From: Bacillota bacterium
Lineage (GTDB): Bacteria > Bacillota > Clostridia > Lachnospirales > Lachnospiraceae
Assembly (NCBI GenBank): GCA_023409535.1
Contig: JAEYGZ010000048.1
Span: forward strand, 186,001-250,000
Direction of reading: 5' to 3'
DNA length: 64,000 nt
The notes beneath the pieces are model-generated. The model had not been told where the DNA came from. It did not search any database and saw only the letters and a program-made list of their open reading frames with translations. Positions within the stretch are counted from its first letter, which is position 1; every line of letters begins with the position of its first letter. Both the position numbers and the translations under genes were made by a program. Positions 16,436 through 25,802 of the stretch are shown here, piece after piece.

Positions 16436-16699
16436 TTGGCTAACATTAAATCTGCAAAGAAAAGAATCTTAGTAATCGAAACTAAGACCGCAAGAAATAA
16501 GCAAATTAAGTCCAAGGTTAAGACGATGATTAAGAAGGTAGATGCTGCTGTTGCTGCAGGCGACAAAGCGATTGCAAATACTGCTTTAGTAGAAGCGGTT
16601 TCTGAAATCGATAAGGCTACCTCAAAGGGTGTATATCACAAGAATACAGCATCCAGAAAAATTTCCCGTTTATCCAGGGCTGTTAATAATATTGCGTAA
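16436..16699 (+). CDS. rpsT: 30S ribosomal protein S20
   Basis: 87 aa, Lys/Ala-rich helical bundle protein of the 16S rRNA body: ANIKSAKKRILVIETKTARN at the N terminus and KGVYHKNTASRKISRLSRAVN at the C terminus. The start is TTG at 16436 with GGAGGT seven bases upstream; S20 also starts with UUG in E. coli, where it supports translational autocontrol. The upstream in-frame ATG at 16382 is not preceded by a ribosome binding site. It is the first plus-strand gene at the edge of the G+C-rich island and is followed by a strong terminator. Confidence 0.95.
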   Translation: MANIKSAKKRILVIETKTARNKQIKSKVKTMIKKVDAAVAAGDKAIANTALVEAVSEIDKATSKGVYHKNTASRKISRLSRAVNNIA

Positions 16700-16711
16700 T
16701 ATCAAACCCGG

Positions 16712-16739
16712 AAGGGATACTATATAAATGGTATCCCTT
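16712..16739 (+). terminator. Intrinsic terminator after rpsT
   Basis: AAGGGATAC (16712-16720) pairs with GTATCCCTT (16731-16739), followed by TTTTTC. A second hairpin, CGCAGATTTT/AAAATCTGCG, follows at about 16754-16778. Confidence 0.85.
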
Positions 16740-16967
16740 TTTCATTGTCCGGCTGCATCGCAGATTTTATTTGAAAATCTGCGGTATTTTTGTGCCATTT
16801 TTTAGAATAGAAACAGGATGAATGGCGGAAAGCCGGCCAGCATAGCCGCGAAAGCTGCTTCAAGCAATCTGACGCGAAGTGAGGTATAATTAAAAATTTT
16901 CTGTTCCTTGTAGTTTTCACGACTAAAACCGTAGTATATAGATGAAGCTGGAAAGGAGGCGGTGAGA

Positions 16968-17528
16968 TTGGCAGAAGATGAAAAAATCATTGAATTATTT
17001 TTTGTACGTTCCGAACAGGCCATCTGGGAGCTGGATAAAAAATATGGTAAAGTTTGTCATACGCTCTCTTACAACATCTTGAGCAGCAGGCAGGACGCAG
17101 AGGAATGTGTAAATGACGCTTATTTAGGGGCATGGAACGCAATCCCACCGGCGAAGCCTAACCCGCTGCTGACCTACCTCTGTAAAATTGTTCGGAACCT
17201 TTCTCTGAAGCTTTATTACAGAAAAGAAGCAGCCAAGCGCAACAGTAACTACAATGTTGCCATGCAAGAACTTGAAGCCTGTTTGTCCGGCCCAAACACA
17301 GTCGAAGCCGAAATTGAAGCACGGGAATTAGCCCGTATGATCGAAAGTTTTCTGGATACATTGACCGAAGAAAATCGCGTCATCTTCATGCGCCGTTACT
17401 GGTTTTCTGATACTTACGCAGCTATAGCCGACCGTGTAGGGTTTACCGAAAAAAACGTATCCGTTCGGCTTACCCGCATTCGTCAGAAGATGAAGCAATA
17501 CTTGACGGAAAGAGAGGTGTTTGTATGA
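16968..17528 (+). CDS. ECF-type RNA polymerase sigma factor
   Basis: 186 aa with sigma-70 region 2 (EQAIWELDKKYGKVCHTLSYNILSSRQDAEECVNDAYLGAWNAIPP) and region 4 (LTEENRVIFMRRYWFSDTYAAIADRVGFTEKNVSVRLTRIRQKMK) and no region 3, as in ECF sigmas. GTG at 16962 is only two bases from AGGAGG, whereas TTG at 16968 has eight-base spacing, so TTG is preferred. The gene overlaps the downstream membrane protein by four bases, the usual sigma/anti-sigma pairing. Confidence 0.85.
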   Translation: MAEDEKIIELFFVRSEQAIWELDKKYGKVCHTLSYNILSSRQDAEECVNDAYLGAWNAIPPAKPNPLLTYLCKIVRNLSLKLYYRKEAAKRNSNYNVAMQELEACLSGPNTVEAEIEARELARMIESFLDTLTEENRVIFMRRYWFSDTYAAIADRVGFTEKNVSVRLTRIRQKMKQYLTEREVFV

Positions 17529-18277
17529 ATAAAAAGAAATTTTCTGACGCTATGAGCGAAATTGACAACAAATATGTTGATGAAGCCATTCTCTATCAGC
17601 ACAAGAGCAAAAAGCGCGGTTGGGTTAAATGGGGGGCATTGGCAGCTTGTTTGGTATTGGCCATTGGTATCCCGATGGCAATCCCACAGGAGGAAATCGT
17701 CCTGTCCAATAACTCTGCGGATGTTACTGTAAAATACGCTAATCTCCCATTCTATTTTGGACCCGGCAGTGGAAGTCAGATTTATTTATCCGAGGAAGAA
17801 CTTTTTACAGAGTATGATACAGCTATTTTTAAAGGAACTATTACAGATATCGACAATATTGTGCTGGATTTTAAAGGAAGCAGAACTTATCGGGCTATTG
17901 CAAAAATCGAAGTAGAAAAAGACTACCGAGGTCCTTGTCAGGAAGGCGAAATAGTAACCGTATTGCTTCCCGGTCCGATAGCGTTCGGCTTTCAAACCCA
18001 GGATACTGATATTATTGCTAAAATGAAAGTCGGAATGACAGGTATTTTTATGCCGATGATATATGATGAAGCTTCTGCAAGGGAGGAAAACGGTGCAACG
18101 CTAATGCTAAAGGATATTGCCGACTATGGTTTGCCGGATGGAAATAGATTTGTTTTTCTTGAAACAAAAAATGGATTAGTCTTTTCAAGGACGGCTTATG
18201 AAAGTATCGAAGACGCAGCAACGCTTGAGCAAATCGATGAATATGTGCTAAAAATGACCGGAAGTTCCGAACATTAA
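17525..18277 (+). CDS. Putative membrane anti-sigma factor / sigma-partner protein
   Basis: 250 aa. A basic cytoplasmic N-terminal segment of about 35 residues (ending KKRGWVKW), one membrane helix (about 37-53), and an extracytoplasmic domain of about 195 residues of unknown family. Its start overlaps the stop of the ECF sigma gene (ATGA), so it probably holds or senses for that sigma factor. No zinc-binding anti-sigma motif (HxxxCxxC) is visible in the N terminus, so the mechanism is unclear. Confidence 0.65.
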   Translation: MNKKKFSDAMSEIDNKYVDEAILYQHKSKKRGWVKWGALAACLVLAIGIPMAIPQEEIVLSNNSADVTVKYANLPFYFGPGSGSQIYLSEEELFTEYDTAIFKGTITDIDNIVLDFKGSRTYRAIAKIEVEKDYRGPCQEGEIVTVLLPGPIAFGFQTQDTDIIAKMKVGMTGIFMPMIYDEASAREENGATLMLKDIADYGLPDGNRFVFLETKNGLVFSRTAYESIEDAATLEQIDEYVLKMTGSSEH

Positions 18278-18320
18278 TATTACTGACAAAGGCAGTTTTT
18301 TATTTTGTTCTGTCTAAATC

Positions 18321-18355
18321 GAGGGCCTGCCACCTAACCGGTGACAGGCCCTCGC
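18321..18355. terminator. Strong G+C-rich hairpin after the sigma operon
   Basis: CGAGGGCCTG pairs with CAGGCCCTCG around a loop that itself pairs (CCAC/GGTG). It lies between convergent genes. There is no U-tract directly after it, so it may be a bidirectional barrier rather than a classic terminator. Confidence 0.55.
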
Positions 18356-18397
18356 AGTTCGCCCTGTGGCAGCTTATAACATAAATCCGTTATTAGC

Positions 18398-20710
18398 TTA
18401 GTAAATTCCTTCTCTTTGTATCTTGATATAATTCAATAACAAATTCACTGTATCCAGCCTGCTAACATTGCTCTTCGGATTAAAATTATTGGAAGCGTCT
18501 CCGCCAAGTAAACCATACCCCTTTGCAATAGCTACTGCTCCAAGATATTCACTGCTAATGGAGGCTTCATCATTATATCCTGTCTTATAGATGCCGGTCA
18601 GTTTCGCAAGCCGCTCCAGACCTAGTTTATTGATAAAGGTTGCAGCAATTTTCTCTCTTGTAATCAGGGAAGCGTCTGCTGTATCCGAAGCATCAGAATA
18701 TACGCCATAGCCGATCTTTGCAAGCAGATTGTTAAGTTCGCCAACCGTAATCGCTTTCTCAGGCTGGAAGCTTTCTCCTTCAAAACCTATATTCATATCG
18801 GAAAGCAATAATACATTCCTGTAAAGCTTCTCATCTGTGATATCTTTATAAGAATACGGAACTGCTTTCTTATATACACTGCCGTCATAATTTAACTGTT
18901 CTCCGGTAAAAGGAGAAATATAGGATGGTGTCACATCGGGACGATAAACCAGTCTTACCTCATACTTAACATCTGTCAGCTTTGAATAGTCTACATATTC
19001 CGTACCCAGCTTATCTGCATCATAGGTATTTACCTGGTTGATCTCATATTTCAGGCCATAGCCTTCCTTTGACAGATAAGCGTCAAGTGCCTTATCAGCG
19101 GAGATTGCGCCCTTGGGTGATTCAAAGGTAACAGAGGTATCCCAGGTGGAACCAAAGGAGTAAATCTTGCCGGTAACAGCATCCACACTGCCATATACAT
19201 TGTTGTAAGGATATTCAATCCCTTCATTGACACGGTTGTATTGATAACGATAGCCGCTGTATACAGGGGTTCCATCATTATAATAAGCGATATAATCCTC
19301 CGCATCCTCGGTTAAGATCGTCTTGGCAAAGCGGTCTGCTATCTGCTGCTTTAAGAAAGTCTCAAGAATATTTTGCGCCTGCTTCTTATCATATTTAATC
19401 TTTACCGTGGTGTATACCTGCTTTTCCTCATCATAATATCCGGGCATACTTGCATAGAAGCTCATCAATTTACCGGTCTCTGCATTTACCGTCGCATATG
19501 CATAACCGCGGTAGGAAGTCGAAGCGGTCTTATCATCCGTCTTTCGGGGATCATTTAAACTGATATTCCATACATAAGTCGTATCGTTTGCTCCATTGCT
19601 TTGCTTATTTAAAGTAGCTGTATAGGCTATGAGATTCTTATCAAGATAAAGGGATTTATTACCGGTAACAAGTTCGATCGCCTTTTCTTTTGTGATGAGA
19701 TCCTTCAGCTCTTCTACTTTTGCAATCTCTTCCTGGGTAAGCTCGATGGAGGTCTGTGCCCCGTTCAAGTCTGTGCTTGCAGCTTCTTTCGTTGCTGAAC
19801 CAAAAGCAGTGTCATTCAGACCCCTACTATTCCATTCCGATTGTGTCAGATATACTTTTCCGGTATTGGCATCAATTGAAATATAGGGTATGGACGGCTC
19901 ATAAACCAGATAAGCCTTCTTGCCGGCAGCAGGAGCAATTGACTTATAGATACCGTAATAATCATTACGGTACACCAGCTTCATCTTCATATTTTTATCA
20001 ATCAGCTTTGATGCCTCTTCCTTGGTAAGCTTTGCCGCTGCAGAAGGTATGATGGCATCATACAGCCAATTGATGGTTGCAGAGGTCACTTCACCGGTGA
20101 TACTGTTCACTGATACAGTCACATTATTATCTGAAAAAGGAACTCCGTTATAAACTCTCTGATAATGATAGCTATAGTTGCCGCTGTATACTCCGTCATA
20201 GTCAGCATCTACATATTGTATCAGTCCTGCTGCTTCGGGTGCAGTCTTTGCAATAAACTCATCTGCCTTCGATTTTAATTCCTTCTTTAAATAGTTTGAA
20301 ACCTCCTGCTCTGATTTTGCATAATCATATTTATTATAGGATGTGATATGATAATCAGCGTCGCAATTCACCTGAATATGACGATTGCCATCCTTTGTAC
20401 TCCAGGTCAGAGTCCAACCGGCTCCCGAATAGGTATTTGCATCATTAAAATTATATTCAAATACGGAATAGTCAGCCGGAATAGTAACCTTTTCCTTTAC
20501 CTTTTTGATAGCTTCTTCAAGTCCGCTTTGGGTCGGGCTGCTTGAGGGTTTATTCTCCTTAATGGGCATAATCGAAACCTCTCCGGTTGCTGCGGGAGCA
20601 TCTTGTATAACTGCTGCCGATGAGACCTCAGCGGCGGCTGCAAAGGTTGTCATTGGTGTAGAGGAAACCAGCATTACTCCGCTTAAAAATAAAACAAACA
20701 TTCTTTTCAT
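18398..20710 (-). CDS. Secreted YcdB/YcdC-domain protein with C-terminal SLH-like repeats
   Basis: 770 aa from ATG at 20710 (AGGAAGGAG upstream). Signal peptide (KRMFVLFLSGVMLVSSTPMTTFA) and then repeated PepSY-like YcdB/YcdC units of about 100-120 aa (NSITGEVTSATINW, DANTGKVYLTQ, NAETGKLMSFYAS, DAVTGKIYSFGS mark successive ends). The last about 150 residues look like S-layer homology repeats (VAIAKGYGLLGGDASNNFNPKSNVSRLD), which would hold it on the cell wall. The function is unknown; PepSY domains in other proteins inhibit peptidases. Confidence 0.8.
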   Translation of the reverse strand: MKRMFVLFLSGVMLVSSTPMTTFAAAAEVSSAAVIQDAPAATGEVSIMPIKENKPSSSPTQSGLEEAIKKVKEKVTIPADYSVFEYNFNDANTYSGAGWTLTWSTKDGNRHIQVNCDADYHITSYNKYDYAKSEQEVSNYLKKELKSKADEFIAKTAPEAAGLIQYVDADYDGVYSGNYSYHYQRVYNGVPFSDNNVTVSVNSITGEVTSATINWLYDAIIPSAAAKLTKEEASKLIDKNMKMKLVYRNDYYGIYKSIAPAAGKKAYLVYEPSIPYISIDANTGKVYLTQSEWNSRGLNDTAFGSATKEAASTDLNGAQTSIELTQEEIAKVEELKDLITKEKAIELVTGNKSLYLDKNLIAYTATLNKQSNGANDTTYVWNISLNDPRKTDDKTASTSYRGYAYATVNAETGKLMSFYASMPGYYDEEKQVYTTVKIKYDKKQAQNILETFLKQQIADRFAKTILTEDAEDYIAYYNDGTPVYSGYRYQYNRVNEGIEYPYNNVYGSVDAVTGKIYSFGSTWDTSVTFESPKGAISADKALDAYLSKEGYGLKYEINQVNTYDADKLGTEYVDYSKLTDVKYEVRLVYRPDVTPSYISPFTGEQLNYDGSVYKKAVPYSYKDITDEKLYRNVLLLSDMNIGFEGESFQPEKAITVGELNNLLAKIGYGVYSDASDTADASLITREKIAATFINKLGLERLAKLTGIYKTGYNDEASISSEYLGAVAIAKGYGLLGGDASNNFNPKSNVSRLDTVNLLLNYIKIQREGIY

Positions 20711-20885
20711 ATATATTCTCCTTCCTATCATGTTATATTTTTCATGTATTCGTCCATTAGACGATGAAGATACTTCCATGGTTTCAAAAATTTAGCTAAC
20801 TTTTAAGAAATATTATACTTGATTTCAAATATTATGAAAACAGTTATTTGTATCTAAACGGACAAGAAAGATTTAGACAAAAAAA

Positions 20886-20905
20886 GAGTTTGCCAAAGCA
20901 AACTC
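20886..20905 (-). terminator. Terminator after the patatin-like gene
   Basis: Minus strand: GAGTTTGC (20905-20898) pairs with GCAAACTC (20893-20886), 4-nt loop, then seven T. Between it and the gene is a short very G+C-rich patch including the palindrome CCGGCATGCCGG (20925-20936). Confidence 0.8.
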
Positions 20906-20946
20906 TCGCGCCGGGCGCGTTCGGCCGGCATGCCGGACTTTTATAA

Positions 20947-22041
20947 TCAATACTGACCGTAACAGTAGCTGAAGTTTCGTGCAACTTCATAACCGTGCCG
21001 TTCTATTTTATATAAATCTTCCTCCTCGGGAGTTTCCAGTGTTGTAGGATAATCCCGCACATAGCTTGCATCCTCATCCGACATTGATTTTGATATCATC
21101 TCATTGCTGACATACAGATCAACATGACATTTGCGGCTGATATCCTCAGCCGAGGTACCGATATTAAAATAAGCTCCCTTCCCTTCCGCGACTACTTTTT
21201 CATACAAATTCTGTATACGAAACTCGTTTTGCTTAATTGTACTGATATTCCATACTTTAGTAAGCTCCTGAATCGGATCATTTGGTACATTCGTATCATA
21301 TCGTAAAGGCTCTGATGCATCACTAACGATCAGATAGTCAATATCCGGCTTCATGCCATAATAGATATTAAACAATGCTTCCAAACCCAGATTATCATAT
21401 ACGCCGCCATCCCATAAATGACAGCTGTCAGCTTCTCTGGTTTTGGGAATGCTTCCTTTTTTATCATCAAACCATTGGTATGATTTCAGATCAATAGGGT
21501 ATAAACCGCATGCTACCGGATAGGCACCGGAGGCTGCAACCGCGACAGCTATGGGAATATCCGGATGCATCACATAACCCAGTTTTACATCACCCATATA
21601 GTCATGGGTAAACAGGAAGTTCTCCCCTGTTTCGTATGTTGCACAGTTAATATACCAATTGGGCGGCGTTACTATATCCTGCAAACTGCCGGTTATTCCC
21701 CATAGTTCCTTTAGGCTTCTTGCAAGAAAATCCACCCGATTTGCATTGGGATCCTGTTCCGACCAACCAATGATTGTCCGCCCCAAATCACCATTTAATA
21801 TCACCCGTTCCATCTCCGGTAAGGCCATAGCCAAATATTCCGTGCTGGACGGCCATTTTTGTCCGGTAATGGAAAAAAGCAAGCTCATCATCAGGCTTGC
21901 ACCGGACACGGTTGAAATATTCGTAACCTGTTCCAGGCGGCTCTGCTCCGCCAGGTATTTTAAAACTCCCATATGATAGAGCGCAGCGCGCAGACCGCCG
22001 CCGGAAAGTGCCAATCCAATTCTTACTTCCTTCGATAGCAT
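20947..22041 (-). CDS. Patatin-like phospholipase family protein
   Basis: 364 aa. The oxyanion-hole motif GLALSGGGLRAALYHMGVL is at the N terminus and a DGGVYDN motif carries the catalytic Asp at about residue 210. The nucleophile elbow, normally GxSxG, reads TVSGA (in ISTVSGASLM), so both flanking Gly are replaced while the Ser remains. It lacks a signal peptide and is probably cytosolic or membrane-associated. It may be a lipid acyl hydrolase; whether the altered elbow is active is open. Confidence 0.75.
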   Translation of the reverse strand: MLSKEVRIGLALSGGGLRAALYHMGVLKYLAEQSRLEQVTNISTVSGASLMMSLLFSITGQKWPSSTEYLAMALPEMERVILNGDLGRTIIGWSEQDPNANRVDFLARSLKELWGITGSLQDIVTPPNWYINCATYETGENFLFTHDYMGDVKLGYVMHPDIPIAVAVAASGAYPVACGLYPIDLKSYQWFDDKKGSIPKTREADSCHLWDGGVYDNLGLEALFNIYYGMKPDIDYLIVSDASEPLRYDTNVPNDPIQELTKVWNISTIKQNEFRIQNLYEKVVAEGKGAYFNIGTSAEDISRKCHVDLYVSNEMISKSMSDEDASYVRDYPTTLETPEEEDLYKIERHGYEVARNFSYCYGQY

Positions 22042-22302
22042 ATATATTCACTCCTGTCAGATATAATATTTAAAAGCGCAGTAACTGTAAATAGACTCTA
22101 CTCACTATTATATGCAGCCAAGAGAGAAACGGTAACTTCTTGTATTATTCTGTCAGATGTGATTTCTTTGGATTCTTAGGAAACCATCCCTTCTCAACAA
22201 TCCAATTATTATAATTTTATAAATATTATAACAGTATCTTGACGAAACATAATTGCATGTTAAGATTAATCGTAAATGGAATATAAATTGCGGGGGATGA
22301 AA

Positions 22303-23064
22303 ATGAGCAATAATATAATTTTTTATTTTTCCGGAACCGGGAACAGCCTAAAAGCTGCCAGGGATATTGCAGCCAAGCTTGACAGCTGTGACGTGGTGTC
22401 CATGCGCAATACCGGCAGCCTTTCAAAACAGTATGAGCGTATTGGGTTTGTCTATCCCACCTATGCAACCGGGCTTCCGAAGCATGTATTAAAATTCATT
22501 CAGGAATTAGAGCTGGGAAATAATCAAGATGCCTATGTATTCGCAGTGACCACCTGCGGCGGAGGTCCCGGCAATGCCATTGCAATGGCAGATAAGCTGC
22601 TTTCAGAGAAAGGGTATACTCTTTCCTATGGCAACCATGTGATGATGTTCGCTAACTATGTTGGCTTATATCCTATGGCCGCTAACCCGAAGGAGCGGGC
22701 TGAAGCTTCGGATAAAGTAATCAATGAAATTGGAGATGCAGTTAGAAATAAGGAAATTCTTAAAAAATTTAAGAGCTCTGCAGTTATGTCCTTGATCTAT
22801 AAAGCTTTCTCGGGCACTTTCCCGAAGAAAGATAAAGGCTTCAATGTATCCGATGCTTGTAACGGCTGCAAGATGTGCGCCAATGTCTGTCCGGTAGAAA
22901 ACATCACCATACAGAATAATAAACCTGCATTTGCCAATCACTGTGAACAATGTATGGCTTGTATTCAGTGGTGTCCCAAGCAGGCGATCAACTATAAGAA
23001 CAAAACGCAGACCCACGGCAGATACCATCATCCGGCAATCAAGTATCAGGATATGATAAAATAG
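22303..23064 (+). CDS. EFR1 family flavodoxin-ferredoxin fusion protein
   Basis: 253 aa. An N-terminal flavodoxin-like domain begins with the FMN phosphate-loop (FYFSGTGNSLKAA). A C-terminal bacterial-type ferredoxin domain has two Cys clusters (CNGCKMCANVCP and CEQCMACIQWCP) for two [4Fe-4S]. The ATG at 22303 has GGGGGA five bases upstream; two earlier in-frame ATGs lack a ribosome binding site. It is likely a cytosolic electron carrier. Monocistronic, with a strong terminator. Confidence 0.85.
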   Translation: MSNNIIFYFSGTGNSLKAARDIAAKLDSCDVVSMRNTGSLSKQYERIGFVYPTYATGLPKHVLKFIQELELGNNQDAYVFAVTTCGGGPGNAIAMADKLLSEKGYTLSYGNHVMMFANYVGLYPMAANPKERAEASDKVINEIGDAVRNKEILKKFKSSAVMSLIYKAFSGTFPKKDKGFNVSDACNGCKMCANVCPVENITIQNNKPAFANHCEQCMACIQWCPKQAINYKNKTQTHGRYHHPAIKYQDMIK

Positions 23065-23071
23065 CTAAACA

Positions 23072-23118
23072 AAAACCATCAAATACAGGCGTTAGATATC
23101 ACTGTATTTGATGGTTTT
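23072..23118 (+). terminator. Terminator after the EFR1 gene
   Basis: AAAACCATCAAATACAG (23072-23088) pairs perfectly with CTGTATTTGATGGTTTT (23102-23118), then TTTA. Confidence 0.9.
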
Positions 23119-23182
23119 TATGATGCATTAAAACTTTCAAAATATCTTGATTGGTCATATTTTCCCCATCTTATTCTATTTA

Positions 23183-24073
23183 TCAAGCATGTGATAACAG
23201 CGGAAACATTAACTTATTCTCTTTAAAAAGATTCTCCTTATTCTTTAAAAGAAATAATGTGGTATCTTCTTCCTGAAGCAGTTCTGCTGTACCTCCTTCT
23301 GTTTTCTCTAATGGAAAGCCAAATATTATTTCTTTCGTCTCTTCCCTTGCCAAAACAGCTAAGATATCAATCAGTTTCTTATCGTTATCACAGAATATCT
23401 CATAACATATCATTGCATCATTATTATATTCAACTATGGCAACCGCATTGAATTCTTTAATATAATATACATTGTCCTTTCTATATTTTAAGCAATAGAA
23501 CATCAGCAGTCCTGTATTATTTATTACAGACAGAGAGGAAAATGGATTTGCTCTTCCATATGCTTCTGTAAGAAGCTTCTTATCCTCTTCACAGGACATG
23601 TCAAGCTTTCGGGCATTACCAGCTTTTTTATGCGCCGGCATCCTGCTCTGATATTCCTCGGCTTTCACAAAGCCATACTTTGGATAAAAGTCCAGAACAG
23701 AAGCATTTGCAAACAGATACATTGCATCACATCGATCCTGCCACTCCCCGATAGTTTTATTTAGTAGAAATCCAGCTAGTCCTCTGCCTCTGTAATCAGG
23801 ATCTGTCATAACAGTACCAAGCTGAATATAAAGCTTTCTTTGACTCTTCCAGAGTATAGGCATCCAATTCACTGATACATTTGCCACTACCCGTTCACCA
23901 TCCAACAGAACCTGAGGGCTATAATCTGATCCCCAATAGCCTTGCCTGTACCAATCTTCAAACTCTATTCCAAAAGTTTTTTCCGCAAGTATATTAAAGC
24001 TGTTTCTTATGGCATCATTACTTGCAACAGCATTACAAAATGTATACGCAACCCCGTTAATTGTATATTGCAT
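23183..24073 (-). CDS. GNAT family N-acetyltransferase
   Basis: 296 aa from ATG at 24073 (GGAG upstream). The acetyl-CoA binding motif is visible as VMTDPDYRGRGLAGFLLNKTI at about residues 88-108, followed by YPKYGFVKAEEYQSR. It is longer than a single GNAT domain (about 150 aa), with a C-terminal extension that may form a second GNAT-like half. The acceptor substrate is unknown. Confidence 0.8.
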   Translation of the reverse strand: MQYTINGVAYTFCNAVASNDAIRNSFNILAEKTFGIEFEDWYRQGYWGSDYSPQVLLDGERVVANVSVNWMPILWKSQRKLYIQLGTVMTDPDYRGRGLAGFLLNKTIGEWQDRCDAMYLFANASVLDFYPKYGFVKAEEYQSRMPAHKKAGNARKLDMSCEEDKKLLTEAYGRANPFSSLSVINNTGLLMFYCLKYRKDNVYYIKEFNAVAIVEYNNDAMICYEIFCDNDKKLIDILAVLAREETKEIIFGFPLEKTEGGTAELLQEEDTTLFLLKNKENLFKENKLMFPLLSHA

Positions 24074-24112
24074 GCTAATCTCCATTTCAACAAATAGACA
24101 GGAAGTAATTTG

Positions 24113-24580
24113 TTACTCCCCATCATAATAATCCACCTGGTCCTTCATCTTATATAATTGATTCGTATTCTTCCCCCATACTCCAATCTTTCCTGAATCA
24201 GGGTAGAACGCCACATCGATATCATTGTAAGTATCAAAATCCAGATAGACCAGCAGCTCAGTCTCAGATGTGTTAGTTAATTTATGAGCTCCCCCTTCCC
24301 TGGCAGGAAAAAACAGAAAATCTCCTGATGTAACCGGACGATTGCCGGAGGGAGTCCTCAGGATCCCCGCTCCGCTGATGATATAGAATATCTCTTCATT
24401 CTTTGTGTGATAATGGTACGGATACGCAGATTTACCCGGCGGCAATTCATACATGGATACTGCACATTGCTGCGCCATGCCCTTGGGAACCAATTCCCGT
24501 TTTAAATATTCGTATCCGTCGTGTTCCATTTTGTACTTACCGGGAACTTCCTCTGCCTTTATGTGTAATATTTCACTCAT
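24113..24580 (-). CDS. Cupin domain protein
   Basis: 155 aa from ATG at 24580, with GGGAGGAA upstream. Cupin motif 1 is PYHYHTKNEEIFYIISGAG, with His/His/Glu metal ligands, and motif 2 is DFLFFPAREGGAHKLTNTS. A small metal-binding beta-barrel of unknown substrate. It lies in a row of small minus-strand enzyme genes that may form an operon. Confidence 0.8.
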   Translation of the reverse strand: MSEILHIKAEEVPGKYKMEHDGYEYLKRELVPKGMAQQCAVSMYELPPGKSAYPYHYHTKNEEIFYIISGAGILRTPSGNRPVTSGDFLFFPAREGGAHKLTNTSETELLVYLDFDTYNDIDVAFYPDSGKIGVWGKNTNQLYKMKDQVDYYDGE

Positions 24581-24671
24581 AATATAATTCCTCCCTATCG
24601 CTTCCTTCTCCAATATTCCATAAATCAAAGGGACTTAAGCAGCCTGTACTTTCGTCCCTTTGGTATAGACA

Positions 24672-25160
24672 TTATTTTTTTAACATGAGCTCCAGTACGG
24701 TATGGCTTACCACCGGTCTCTTTAGCTGTACATTCTGTACATCCAAATAATTGGAACCGGCAATACCATTCTGCAGGATTGCCGCGGTATAACCCAGCTC
24801 ACATGCACCGTTATAAGTAAACAGTACACAATTCTCCGCATGATAACCGCATACCACAACAAGCTCAATCCCTCTATCCTTTAATAGCTCATGCAAGTTC
24901 GTATCAAAGAATGCATTACATTCATGCTTATGTACAACAAGATCGGTATCGGAAACCTCTATCTCATCCAGAACTTCAAATTCCTTTGAATCCGGATCGT
25001 CCCCTACACTGAGATCCTGAATCACCACAACTGTTTGTCCGAATTTACGAAAAAAATCACTGGTATAATTAATATATTCCGTTGCCTTTTCCATGGTTTC
25101 CTTCGAATCGTTCCCCTTGCATCCCTTTTGCATGTCAACAATCAATAAAGCAGCTTTCAT
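24672..25160 (-). CDS. Isochorismatase-family cysteine hydrolase
   Basis: 162 aa. The catalytic Asp is in LLIVDMQKG (D9) and the nucleophile Cys is in VVCGYHAENCVLFT, with the Lys in LVVHKHECNAF, forming the family's D-K-C triad. Relatives include nicotinamidases and N-carbamoyl amidohydrolases; the substrate is not identifiable. Good ribosome binding site (AGGAGG) before ATG at 25160. Confidence 0.8.
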   Translation of the reverse strand: MKAALLIVDMQKGCKGNDSKETMEKATEYINYTSDFFRKFGQTVVVIQDLSVGDDPDSKEFEVLDEIEVSDTDLVVHKHECNAFFDTNLHELLKDRGIELVVVCGYHAENCVLFTYNGACELGYTAAILQNGIAGSNYLDVQNVQLKRPVVSHTVLELMLKK

Positions 25161-25217
25161 GAAATTGTTCCTCCTATAAAATTTTGTTACAATGCATTTC
25201 AGTGAAATAGATTATTC

Positions 25218-25583
25218 TTATGCACAGAGGCAAAACGGATGTCCTGCCGGATCTAACATTGTAATAAAGTCATCGCCTCCAAATTGTTCTTTGGCTTTCA
25301 CTGCTCCGAGCTCCCCTGCATACTGTACAGCGGCAGGCAAATCAGGAACCTGAAAGTCAAAATGCATCTGCTTTTGCTGCTTCCCCTCCAGTTCCGGCCA
25401 GACAGGAGCTGCATAATCTTCCTCGGAGATAAACAAAAATACAAATCCCTCGCTGCTGCGCAGTGCAGGAAGGCCGTATAGTTCACATCTTTCCCAGCCG
25501 AGAAGTTTTTCATAAAACTCACATAGCCTATTTGCATCTGCGCAGTCAATCATTACATTACCTAAACGTATATCCCGTATCAT
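25218..25583 (-). CDS. VOC (glyoxalase/bleomycin resistance) family protein
   Basis: 121 aa, one vicinal oxygen chelate module pair: IRLGNVMIDCADANRLCEFYEKLLGW at the start and MLDPAGHPFCLC at the end. The FQVPDL...QFGGDDFITMLDPAGHPF region is typical of the glyoxalase-like subgroup. The ligand is unknown. Start at 25583 with GGAGGGG upstream. Confidence 0.8.
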   Translation of the reverse strand: MIRDIRLGNVMIDCADANRLCEFYEKLLGWERCELYGLPALRSSEGFVFLFISEEDYAAPVWPELEGKQQKQMHFDFQVPDLPAAVQYAGELGAVKAKEQFGGDDFITMLDPAGHPFCLCA

Positions 25584-25734
25584 AAAATCCCCTCCAATTT
25601 ATATTTGTAATTTACTGCCTTAATCATAGCATACCTTCCAAGGGAAAATCTACTAAAATTAATACAGGCTTCAATGAATATACTGCTGGATAAAAGAATG
25701 TCAAGTATCTATTATTTAGAAAATTATAAATAAT

Positions 25735-25762
25735 AGCCACTGCAGATTTAGTGCAGTGGCTT
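25735..25762 (-). terminator. Terminator after the MFS/DUF1697 pair
   Basis: AGCCACTGCA pairs with TGCAGTGGCT around a short A/T loop; the minus strand continues into an A/T-rich stretch. It separates the DUF1697 gene from the VOC gene. Confidence 0.7.
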
Positions 25763-25802
25763 AAGGGAGCTGATTAATCATTCTAATTCTTAGCATGTAT
25801 TT

